Part shown: in pieces, positions 23,011-27,812 of the stretch | Layout of the letters: every line of letters starts with the position of its first letter | How positions within the stretch are numbered: the stretch's first letter is position 1 | DNA from: a virus | DNA: 27,812 nt | Direction: 5' to 3' (one strand) | Virus record (IMG/VR): IMGVR_UViG_3300030329_003377 | Location: 1-27,812 of that record | Translations under genes and position numbers: made by a program | The notes under the pieces: generated by a model | Database searches by the model: none | What the model saw: only the letters and a program-made list of their open reading frames with translations | Told to the model about the DNA's origin: nothing

Positions 23011-23425
23011 TAGAGCCTCCTTTAAGATTAGTTGTGTATTGTTGTCCACGCCACCAAAAAGTACGACCTTCACCTTTAACACGATGTTGTAATGAGAATG
23101 CGTGTTTAAAGCTTAATTCATCTAACTCTATTTGCACTGGATCGTGACCATAGGCTTTAAAAAGATCATCATGCTTACTTTTCTTTTTAGGTGGAGTTTT
23201 TTCTTCAAGTACTTCTTCTTCTTTTTCTACTGGTTTATAACCATTCTCAGGTCTAGTATTAGCTTTTTTCCATAGCTTTCTATATCTAGCATAGTCAGGT
23301 GCTTCAGTGTTAGGCACAACTACATATCCTGGTATTTCAGCAACTAAAGCTGAAGTGAACTCTTTTTCTTCTTCTTTACAAGCTGTTAAAAGTGAAACAG
23401 CCATTATTGTTATTATTACTTTCAT
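23003..23425 (-). CDS. Predicted lipoprotein (140 aa)
   Basis: The first 16 residues are a short lipoprotein signal: MK, a hydrophobic VIITIMAVS core, and the lipobox LLTAC with C16. The mature part is charged: KEEEKEF after the lipid anchor, a Lys/Glu/Pro-rich spacer (about 65-85), then a globular-looking C-terminus with SLQHRVKGEGRTFWWRGQQY. The last stretch (aromatic W-R-G-x-x-Y) is seen in several phage proteins of unknown role. It would be anchored in a membrane facing the periplasm. Candidates are superinfection exclusion or an outer spanin, although its position away from the lysis genes favours the former. Confidence 0.68.
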   Translation of the reverse strand: MKVIITIMAVSLLTACKEEEKEFTSALVAEIPGYVVVPNTEAPDYARYRKLWKKANTRPENGYKPVEKEEEVLEEKTPPKKKSKHDDLFKAYGHDPVQIELDELSFKHAFSLQHRVKGEGRTFWWRGQQYTTNLKGGSNG

Positions 23426-23445
23426 TTTCTCTCCTTTGTTATTGT

Positions 23446-23520
23446 TTATTTGTCAATCAGTATTAGGTTTAATATTATTAATCCAAATATTATACAACCT
23501 ATTATATCTGTTATCATCAT
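23446..23520 (-). CDS. 24-residue membrane peptide
   Basis: ATG (double) with AAAGGAG exactly 5 bases upstream. The peptide MMITDIIGCIIFGLIILNLI is a single hydrophobic helix ending in LIDK. Its perfect ribosome binding site and position directly upstream of the lipoprotein gene argue for expression, and it could be a membrane partner of the lipoprotein. Too short for most gene callers. Confidence 0.55.
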   Translation of the reverse strand: MMITDIIGCIIFGLIILNLILIDK

Positions 23521-23557
23521 CTTAACTCCTTTATCTATTATAAATCTATCATTACTA

Positions 23558-24670
23558 TTAAATATAAGTCAATAGTTTTTCTGCTATTGCTTGTACGACT
23601 GGTACTGATACTGCATTACCCATCTGTTTATACCTTTGTGTATCAGAATTGCCTTCTGTCCATCCATCAGGGAATCCCTGGAGTCTTTCACATTCAAGTG
23701 GAGTAAGCCTTCTTATTGTTGATTCTATTCTTACCATACTATCTTTTTGAGCACTATTTATTGCATTAGCCATATTATCATCTCTTTCTTCAATTGTAGC
23801 CTCTTGTCCTCTATATTTCCTGGTTCTATATGCTACACCTTTAACATCATATAAACCAGTTTTAGCACCCATACCACCACCATCTTTAATAGTCCTAGCA
23901 TTACCACTTGGATCATATACTCTTGTAGCCTCTGCATCTTTACCAATTACGCCTATTTGTTTTAAGCCAATGTAACTCATGTGTTTTGCAGTTCCATGAG
24001 CATGAGCAGTTGTTATTGTTCGTGTATAGTCACTGACTTGTGATGTCTTTTGAGTTTGGCTACTGCTTTCGATGAGAGGAAATATTTTGGGTCTACGCTC
24101 TCCTCTAATATGTCCCACAAAGTATACTCGCTCTCTATTTTGTGGGATAAACCACCTTGTATTAAGTAGTTCCCATTGACCATCATACCCAATGTCGGCA
24201 ATCTCTTTAAGGCAGATTTTGAAGTCTTGCCCACCACCACTTGAGAGGAGTCCTTTGACATTTTCAAAGATAATATATTTGGGTTTTTTAGCCCTAATGA
24301 TTCTAATTGCTTCAAAAAATAATCCACTTCGTGAACCTTTAAGTCCTTTTCGCTTTCCAGCTTGTGAAAGATCTTGACAAGGGAATCCAAAAGTGACGAG
24401 ATCGAGGTTTGGGAGTTCATCTTCATTGATATCTGTAATTGATCCAAGTTCTTTTGCATCTTTAAATCTCCTTTTATATGTTTGTGTTGAGTATTTATCT
24501 ATTTCACTGAAGGCATGGTAGTCAAACTTAAACCCTGCATTTAAGAGTCCAAGAGTGAACCCACCTACACCACTAAATAAATCAAGATAGTTTATTTTCA
24601 TTTGTTCGCAATCACAATGTTGTGGTAATACTCCATTACCATCACCACAATTACAATTATTATTTTTCAT
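23558..24670 (-). CDS. DNA (cytosine-5) methyltransferase, orphan
   Basis: The 370-residue protein has all main C5-MTase motifs: I LDLFSGVGGFTLG at 29-41, IV GFPCQDLS at 95-102 with catalytic C98, VI ENVKG at 136-140, VIII QNRERVYFVG at 177-186, IX RRLTPLECERLQGFPDGW, and X QMGNAVSVPVVQ near the end. The target-recognition region lies between VIII and IX; target not predictable. The N-terminal 23 residues, CNCGDGNGVLPQHCDCEQ in the middle, are an extra Cys-rich arm; the AAAGGAG before the first ATG supports including it. No restriction enzyme is seen, so it probably protects phage DNA from host restriction. A second ORF lies inside it in the +1 frame. Confidence 0.93.
   Translation of the reverse strand: MKNNNCNCGDGNGVLPQHCDCEQMKINYLDLFSGVGGFTLGLLNAGFKFDYHAFSEIDKYSTQTYKRRFKDAKELGSITDINEDELPNLDLVTFGFPCQDLSQAGKRKGLKGSRSGLFFEAIRIIRAKKPKYIIFENVKGLLSSGGGQDFKICLKEIADIGYDGQWELLNTRWFIPQNRERVYFVGHIRGERRPKIFPLIESSSQTQKTSQVSDYTRTITTAHAHGTAKHMSYIGLKQIGVIGKDAEATRVYDPSGNARTIKDGGGMGAKTGLYDVKGVAYRTRKYRGQEATIEERDDNMANAINSAQKDSMVRIESTIRRLTPLECERLQGFPDGWTEGNSDTQRYKQMGNAVSVPVVQAIAEKLLTYI
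24013..24459 (-). CDS. Internal overlapping ORF within the methyltransferase gene (+1 frame)
   Basis: 148 codons on the same strand as the methyltransferase, shifted by +1. It starts at an ATG preceded by AAAAGGAG with 8 bases between, a full ribosome binding site. The second half reads NGNYLIQGGLSHK, then ESEYTLWDILEESVDPKYFL and SSKAVAKLKR. From memory this matches the pattern S-L-x-D-I-L-E-x-x-V-x-x-K-Y-F-L-S-x-K-A-x-x-x-L of standalone proteins next to or after cytosine methyltransferases in phages and prophages. The host frame here encodes motifs IV-VIII, so both frames look constrained. It may be an overprinted gene or a chance frame that mirrors the methyltransferase coding pattern. 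Confidence 0.45.
   Translation of the reverse strand: MQKNLDQLQISMKMNSQTSISSLLDSLVKIFHKLESEKDLKVHEVDYFLKQLESLGLKNPNILSLKMSKDSSQVVVGKTSKSALKRLPTLGMMVNGNYLIQGGLSHKIESEYTLWDILEESVDPKYFLSSKAVAKLKRHHKSVTIHEQ
24468..24475 (-). promoter_or_regulatory. Shine-Dalgarno inside the methyltransferase gene
   Basis: Minus-strand AAAAGGAG within the codons for YKRRFKD, 8 bases before the out-of-frame ATG of the internal 148-codon ORF. In the main frame it has no role. It is what makes internal initiation believable. Confidence 0.5.
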
Positions 24671-24684
24671 TCATTCTCCTTTAT

Positions 24685-24903
24685 TTAATAATTTTCAATT
24701 TCTTTAGATGTTGTACAATAACCACAAGATGCTTTATTTTTTATGTACCATATTTCTTCCATAGGTTCTATAGTATCCTTACATCTGTGACATGGTTCAC
24801 TTTCAAATTCTGCATGATCCATACATTCAGAGCAGAAACCAAAATCATCATGTATTATATCTCTATATGGTAAGGCATTACAACAATTACTAAATTTCAT
24901 CAT
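24685..24903 (-). CDS. Small Cys-rich zinc protein, two ribbons (72 aa)
   Basis: Cys at 7/8, 24/27, 38/41 and 60/63: FSNCCNA, GFCSEC, PCHRC and SCGYC. The opening CCNA-x-x-P-Y-R is a common start of short phage zinc proteins. Four Cys pairs allow two zinc sites. Starts at a double ATG with AAAGGAG upstream, within the end of the previous gene (14-base overlap). Probably a nucleic-acid or protein contact protein. Confidence 0.65.
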   Translation of the reverse strand: MMKFSNCCNALPYRDIIHDDFGFCSECMDHAEFESEPCHRCKDTIEPMEEIWYIKNKASCGYCTTSKEIENY

Positions 24904-25546
24904 TATTCTCCTTTATTATTCGTTCTATGTCCTCATTTATTTCAGTTTTCTTTTTTTCTTCCATCTTTCTATACATCTCATCATGCCATTTTGATTCAAT
25001 GTTTGCGACCTCGTCTAAATCACCTATGTCCCAATGCATTTCATTTTTAACATTCATTAATGATTTGATGATTTCTATTTTACTTTCATCGCCATCCAGG
25101 GCTATCTGTAACTCTTCAATATATCCTCTATATCCCTTTAGCATTTGATTTAATCTCAAATCTAAATACCTATCAAGCAATTTATCGTACTTTTCTTGCA
25201 TCTCAATTTCCATATCTAATCTTGCACTTTCAGATCTTCTTGTTTCTTCTATTTCTCTCTCTCTTTTATGGTGTTGACGTTCCCAAACACGCTCTTGATG
25301 TTTTTTAGTGGTGTCTAGGTATACTGAAAAATATCTTGCATCTTCTTGTCTGCATCCACCACCTGCATACCATCCTTTAGAGTCTGGTTTAACTGATTTT
25401 GGTAATGGTCTTCTATACTTGATCTTAAACCTATGTATAGATTGAGATTTTTTAGCCATTTTATTTAGTTCTTTAATTTTATCTCTATTTTCCTTTGTGT
25501 TAGGTATTTCTCTTACTATATGATTAAACTCTTGATCTTTTTTCAT
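24890..25546 (-). CDS. Coiled-coil protein of unknown function (218 aa)
   Basis: The N-terminal 90 residues are basic with a Gly/Cys turn (KGWYAGGGCRQEDARYFSVY) that looks globular; 90-218 is nearly continuous charged helix with heptads (EREIEETRRSESARLDMEIE and more), ending in Glu/Lys/Asn. The final codons KENN contain the ribosome binding site of the next gene. It could be a scaffold or structural adaptor of the early region. No family recognised. Confidence 0.62.
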   Translation of the reverse strand: MKKDQEFNHIVREIPNTKENRDKIKELNKMAKKSQSIHRFKIKYRRPLPKSVKPDSKGWYAGGGCRQEDARYFSVYLDTTKKHQERVWERQHHKREREIEETRRSESARLDMEIEMQEKYDKLLDRYLDLRLNQMLKGYRGYIEELQIALDGDESKIEIIKSLMNVKNEMHWDIGDLDEVANIESKWHDEMYRKMEEKKKTEINEDIERIIKENNDEI

Positions 25547-25824
25547 TATTTATTCTCCTCATCTAAGCAATCAAAATTTGACATACCACTTTCAAGTATG
25601 CGATTATGATTGTCTATTTGTTTTCTACTTAACTTGTTATCAGTAAGTTTGGTATCTTCGTCATCAATGTAAAATTGATTGTCAGTAGTTTTATCTATAC
25701 AAGTTATTGTAAAAACTTCACCATCAAACAATTCTTCACTCATTGATCTTGTTACTTGTTCTATCTGTTCATCACTCATTCTGTATCCATCTTTTGAATT
25801 AACATCTAATATAAATCTAGCCAT
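25546..25824 (-). CDS. Small acidic protein (92 aa)
   Basis: An opening strand (MARFILDVNSKDGYRMSDEQ), a strand pair with FTITCIDKTTDN, and a highly acidic middle (YIDDEDTKLTD). It ends in DEENK, codons that also form GAGGAG for the next gene. Stops and starts overlap by one base at both ends. Function unknown; acidic small early proteins of phages often mimic nucleic acid or inhibit host enzymes, but no evidence here favours that. Confidence 0.6.
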   Translation of the reverse strand: MARFILDVNSKDGYRMSDEQIEQVTRSMSEELFDGEVFTITCIDKTTDNQFYIDDEDTKLTDNKLSRKQIDNHNRILESGMSNFDCLDEENK

Positions 25825-25970
25825 TATTCATTCTCCTTAATTAATTTAATTGTACGATTAGTTTGTTTTTCAGTATAGCTAACAAAATCATCTTCTCCAT
25901 ATTCTATTAATTTGTCTTTAAATTCATCTGCTAACATTTTTTGTTTTAACCATTCATTTTTATAATTCAT
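25824..25970 (-). CDS. Tiny helical protein (48 aa)
   Basis: ATG overlapping the preceding stop (TAATG) after AAAGGAG; stop overlapping the next ATG. The product is charged helix (MNYKNEWLKQKMLADEFKDK, then FVSYTEKQTNRT) and ends KENE. It was missed by length cut-offs, but its exact fit between two genes of the same junction type makes it convincing. Function unknown. Confidence 0.65.
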   Translation of the reverse strand: MNYKNEWLKQKMLADEFKDKLIEYGEDDFVSYTEKQTNRTIKLIKENE

Positions 25971-25985
25971 TATTCATTCTCCTTT
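25968..25985 (-). repeat. Recurrent stop/RBS/start junction cassette (one of several copies)
   Basis: Minus strand AAAGGAGAATGAATAATG. Near-identical copies stand at 25822-25838, 26192-26206 (ending TGAATG overlap) and 26386-26402, with variants at 25544-25560 and 24901-24916. In each, AAGGAGAATGAA encodes K-E-N-E (or E-E-N-E, E-E-N-K, K-E-N-N), the ribosome binding site and the stop of one gene, and overlaps the start of the next. Confidence 0.75.
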
Positions 25986-26194
25986 AATTTTTCTATTCTA
26001 TCTACAGATGCAAAAATATGTTCTTCAAACCCATCTATAATACTTTGAACAGATTCTAATATGTCATTTTCTCTTTCAACTCCCATATCAAGAATACCAT
26101 TTAAATCAGCCCATTCATCTCTTAAATCAGATACTATATCGTGGTATCCATTTATATCTTGTCTTATTTTTTCTATTTTATCATTGATATTCAT
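25970..26194 (-). CDS. Small acidic coiled-coil protein (74 aa)
   Basis: Helical with heptad hydrophobics (NDKIEKIRQDINGYHDIVSD, then ILESVQSIIDGFEEHI), strongly acidic overall, ending in KLKENE. Start overlaps the upstream stop by ATGA. It probably forms a dimer or binds a helical partner. Not recognised. Confidence 0.62.
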   Translation of the reverse strand: MNINDKIEKIRQDINGYHDIVSDLRDEWADLNGILDMGVERENDILESVQSIIDGFEEHIFASVDRIEKLKENE

Positions 26195-26388
26195 TCATTC
26201 TCCTTATTATAAAATAATACATTTATTTCCTCTACTTTAAAATCATCCATTTTTTCAACACCATTACCATCTACAATCCTTTGTTTGTTGTGTTTTTCTA
26301 ACCATTTTATAGGATTGTCTGTGGTACATTCGTAACTTGGATCATCTCCATAAGTATTATCTTCATAATATATATTATATAATTTCAT
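26191..26388 (-). CDS. Small acidic protein (65 aa)
   Basis: MKLYNIYYEDNTYGDDPSYE at the start is rich in Tyr, Asp and Asn, followed by a segment with DNPIKWLEKHNKQ and a strand (DFKVEEINVLFY). It ends NKENE, whose codons supply the ribosome binding site of the next gene. Compact one-domain protein, unknown function. Confidence 0.6.
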   Translation of the reverse strand: MKLYNIYYEDNTYGDDPSYECTTDNPIKWLEKHNKQRIVDGNGVEKMDDFKVEEINVLFYNKENE

Positions 26389-26636
26389 TATTCATTCTCC
26401 TCTTCATAATCAGTTTCATCTAATACATCACATTTAATGCAAAATTGATATGCATGTATATTTGTATCTTCCTCTCTTGGCTGATACTCCCAAACATGTT
26501 TGCATTCTTTTTCAAATGTGATGTTGTTTTCTTCTTCTTTTACTTTAAATCCTTTGTCTTTTATTTTCTTTATGTTTTCTTTATGTGTTTGTTCTATGTC
26601 ATTTAACATAAAATCCATCCATTTTTTAGTGTCCAT
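26388..26636 (-). CDS. Small zinc-ribbon protein (82 aa)
   Basis: The ATG at 26636 is preferred to the TTG at 26645, because AAAGGAGG ends one base before the TTG. The product has a basic helical first half (ENIKKIKDKGFKVKEEENNI) and a ribbon with C45-x-H47 and C66-x-x-C69 (ECKHVWEY and FCIKCD), followed by an acidic end EEENE. The C-x-H...C-x-x-C arrangement is a typical short phage zinc ribbon. Function unknown. Confidence 0.65.
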   Translation of the reverse strand: MDTKKWMDFMLNDIEQTHKENIKKIKDKGFKVKEEENNITFEKECKHVWEYQPREEDTNIHAYQFCIKCDVLDETDYEEENE

Positions 26637-26803
26637 TATATACAACCCTCCTTTATTTCATTAGCATATTTACAAGCATCATTATATAATTTCTTATCCC
26701 AACTTTGAATGGCTTTAATAAAATTATCATTCCATTCTAATTTCTGTGTTATTTGTTTTTTTAATTTTTCATTTGTTTTATAAATGTATTCTTTTTTATT
26801 CAT
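26636..26803 (-). CDS. Tiny basic helical protein (55 aa)
   Basis: ATG after AAGGAT with an 8-base gap; stop TAA overlaps the next ATG by one base. The product is a Lys-rich helix (KEYIYKTNEKLKKQITQKLE) with a central Trp/Phe patch (WNDNFIKAIQSWDKKLYND). Its 3' codons carry AAAGGAGG for the next gene. No family recognised; the frame is too short for standard calling. Confidence 0.6.
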   Translation of the reverse strand: MNKKEYIYKTNEKLKKQITQKLEWNDNFIKAIQSWDKKLYNDACKYANEIKEGCI

Positions 26804-26807
26804 TTTA

Positions 26808-26972
26808 TTATCCTTTCATTAAGTGTACGATTATTGGAATTAACAGAAGATTAACACCTACAGAAATTAATATGCACATGAAAAGTGCTGGTATAAATCC
26901 TATAGGCGCTCTTTCATCTTCATCAAATAGCCAACAATATAATCTAGTTAATAGTGGTGTTTTATTATTCAT
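26808..26972 (-). CDS. Small membrane protein (54 aa)
   Basis: Starts at ATG after AAGGAT. The first 24 residues are polar with CWLFDEDERAP; then one long or two short hydrophobic helices: IGFIPALFMCILISVGVNLL and IPIIVHL, ending MKG. An inner-membrane protein of unknown role, possibly superinfection exclusion or a modulator of host membrane functions. Confidence 0.62.
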   Translation of the reverse strand: MNNKTPLLTRLYCWLFDEDERAPIGFIPALFMCILISVGVNLLLIPIIVHLMKG

Positions 26973-26973
26973 T

Positions 26974-26996
26974 TTTATTTATCCTTTATTTTATTA
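26974..26996 (-). repeat. 23-base leader repeat, copy 1
   Basis: An identical 23-base string with AAAGGATAAATAAA occurs at 27768-27790, each copy directly in front of a start codon (26972 and 27766). It contains the ribosome binding site AAAGGA. Identity over 23 bases in otherwise unrelated AT-rich leaders suggests duplication or a shared regulatory element. Confidence 0.7.
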
Positions 26997-26998
26997 AT

Positions 26999-27766
26999 TT
27001 AGTAAGTTAATGAAGGATTATTTTTACTTATTGCAAAGCCTTCAATTAATGCGTTATTTAATTTCTTTTTAGATCCTTTAAATTTTAATCCTACGACTAC
27101 AGATTTATTGCCTATTTTTTCATCTATTCGTAAGTCTGTTTCATCTCCATTTATTACGATATACTCAATTCCTTTGATATTGATTGTTTTAGGCAATTTC
27201 TCAAATACTATGGCTACATTCATGCCATTTAATAAAGCCTCACTTGTATCCTCAAAATTAGCCTTATGATGTGAATAAGTTAATTGATAGTTCCCTGGAA
27301 CTTTTCTATTTGACAACTTGGAATAGTCATAAAATGTAATATTAGGGAAAAGCTCAAATATGTTTTTTCCATCTGTTATTATGTCATTTTCCCATCTAAT
27401 ATCTGAATATGCATTAAGTCTAAAAGTTGGTTTTAAGCCTTTCTTTTTAGCTAGTTTTACAGCGTTATTTATTTCAATTACTAATCTTTCAAGAAATGCT
27501 TGTTTATCTAGAAAATAACTTAAAGTTTTATTAATTCTACTTTCAATAACACTTGAATGAATTTGAGCAAAGCCATTATAACCAACACAGCATGAAGAGC
27601 AATTTGATTTATTTTTATTATCTTCATTTTCTGTTAATTTGTTAGCCATTGGACATACATTGAACCCACTTAAATCGCTATGTGCTAGATTTAAGCTTGA
27701 TGTGTAATACCCTAATTTACTATTCTTTTTTAATTTATGATTTATTTCACCCTTTGATAATAACAT
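26999..27766 (-). CDS. GP88-like Cys-rich phage protein (255 aa)
   Basis: Similar in pattern to the phage GP88 family: an opening with NHKLKKNSKLGYYTSSLNLA, Cys at 38 (NVCPMAN) and a cluster C56-S-S-C59-C60 (NCSSCCVGYNG), RLNAYSDIRWEN at 116-127, PNITFYDYSKLSNR at 141-154, and a C-terminal strand-rich part (VVVGLKFKGSKKK). The Cys cluster with the following R-x-N-x-x-S-D and FYDYSK segments suggests a metal or iron-sulfur site in an alpha/beta fold. Function of the family is unknown to me. Start at ATG with AAAGGAT in the repeated leader. Confidence 0.6.
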   Translation of the reverse strand: MLLSKGEINHKLKKNSKLGYYTSSLNLAHSDLSGFNVCPMANKLTENEDNKNKSNCSSCCVGYNGFAQIHSSVIESRINKTLSYFLDKQAFLERLVIEINNAVKLAKKKGLKPTFRLNAYSDIRWENDIITDGKNIFELFPNITFYDYSKLSNRKVPGNYQLTYSHHKANFEDTSEALLNGMNVAIVFEKLPKTINIKGIEYIVINGDETDLRIDEKIGNKSVVVGLKFKGSKKKLNNALIEGFAISKNNPSLTY

Positions 27767-27767
27767 G

Positions 27768-27790
27768 TTTATTTATCCTTTATTTTATTA
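27768..27790 (-). repeat. 23-base leader repeat, copy 2
   Basis: Identical to 26974-26996. Precedes the start of the GP88-like gene and includes its ribosome binding site AAAGGA. The rest of the sequence up to the window edge is AT-only and non-coding. Confidence 0.7.
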
Positions 27791-27812
27791 TTTATTTTAT
27801 TAATTAATCAAA

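Noticed and set aside
23537-23572. Possible promoter with TTGACT and TATAAT before the 24-residue peptide
   Set aside because: The distance between the boxes is 24 bases, too long; a closer -10 box is poor.

Overview
The window is a large piece, probably more than half, of a tailed-phage genome, most likely a podovirus, with AT-rich DNA. It is open at the left end, where the first gene is truncated. The host cannot be named. Nearly every gene has a strong AAGGAG-type ribosome binding site, which argues against a Bacteroidota host. A lipoprotein signal and a class-II-like holin suggest a Gram-negative bacterium, but this is only inference. No tRNA, rRNA, CRISPR array, integrase or transposase was seen.

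Layout: positions 1-14412 are a rightward late block. It runs from the end of a metallophosphoesterase to a lytic-transglycosylase-type muralytic enzyme, then four tiny membrane proteins (holin-type lysis cluster), a large tail/stabilisation protein, an S74 self-cleaving tail fibre, and four long proteins best read as internal virion (DNA-ejection) proteins, the last 1548 residues long. Positions 14415-27766 are a leftward block of replication, recombination and early genes. The two blocks converge with only 2 bases between their stop codons.

Read in its own direction (from 27.8 kb downwards), the leftward block starts with a GP88-like Cys-rich protein and a ladder of tiny acidic or zinc-ribbon proteins. 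Next come an orphan cytosine-C5 DNA methyltransferase, a lipoprotein with a 24-residue membrane peptide, and more small proteins. A ribbon-helix-helix protein behind a good sigma70-type promoter opens the recombination group: Cas4/RecB-like nuclease, a membrane protein, a DUF1071-type single-strand annealing protein and an SSB ending in DDLPF. A small HTH protein and a dense chain of overlapping small genes follow. The block ends with a DnaB-type helicase, a RuvC-like resolvase and a PD-(D/E)XK nuclease. Together these would give exonuclease/annealing recombination, helicase-driven replication and resolution of branched DNA before packaging. Polymerase, terminase, portal and capsid genes are not in the window.

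Four points deserve most attention. (1) A 148-codon ORF lies inside the methyltransferase gene in the +1 frame, with its own AAAAGGAG and ATG, and reads like a standalone phage protein family. (2) The helicase appears to start at an AUU codon. (3) The gene junctions at 25.5-26.4 kb reuse one cassette that is at once the 3' coding end, the ribosome binding site and the stop/start overlap. (4) Several real-looking genes are shorter than 60 codons (HTH, RHH, membrane peptides and others) and would be missed by ordinary length cut-offs.
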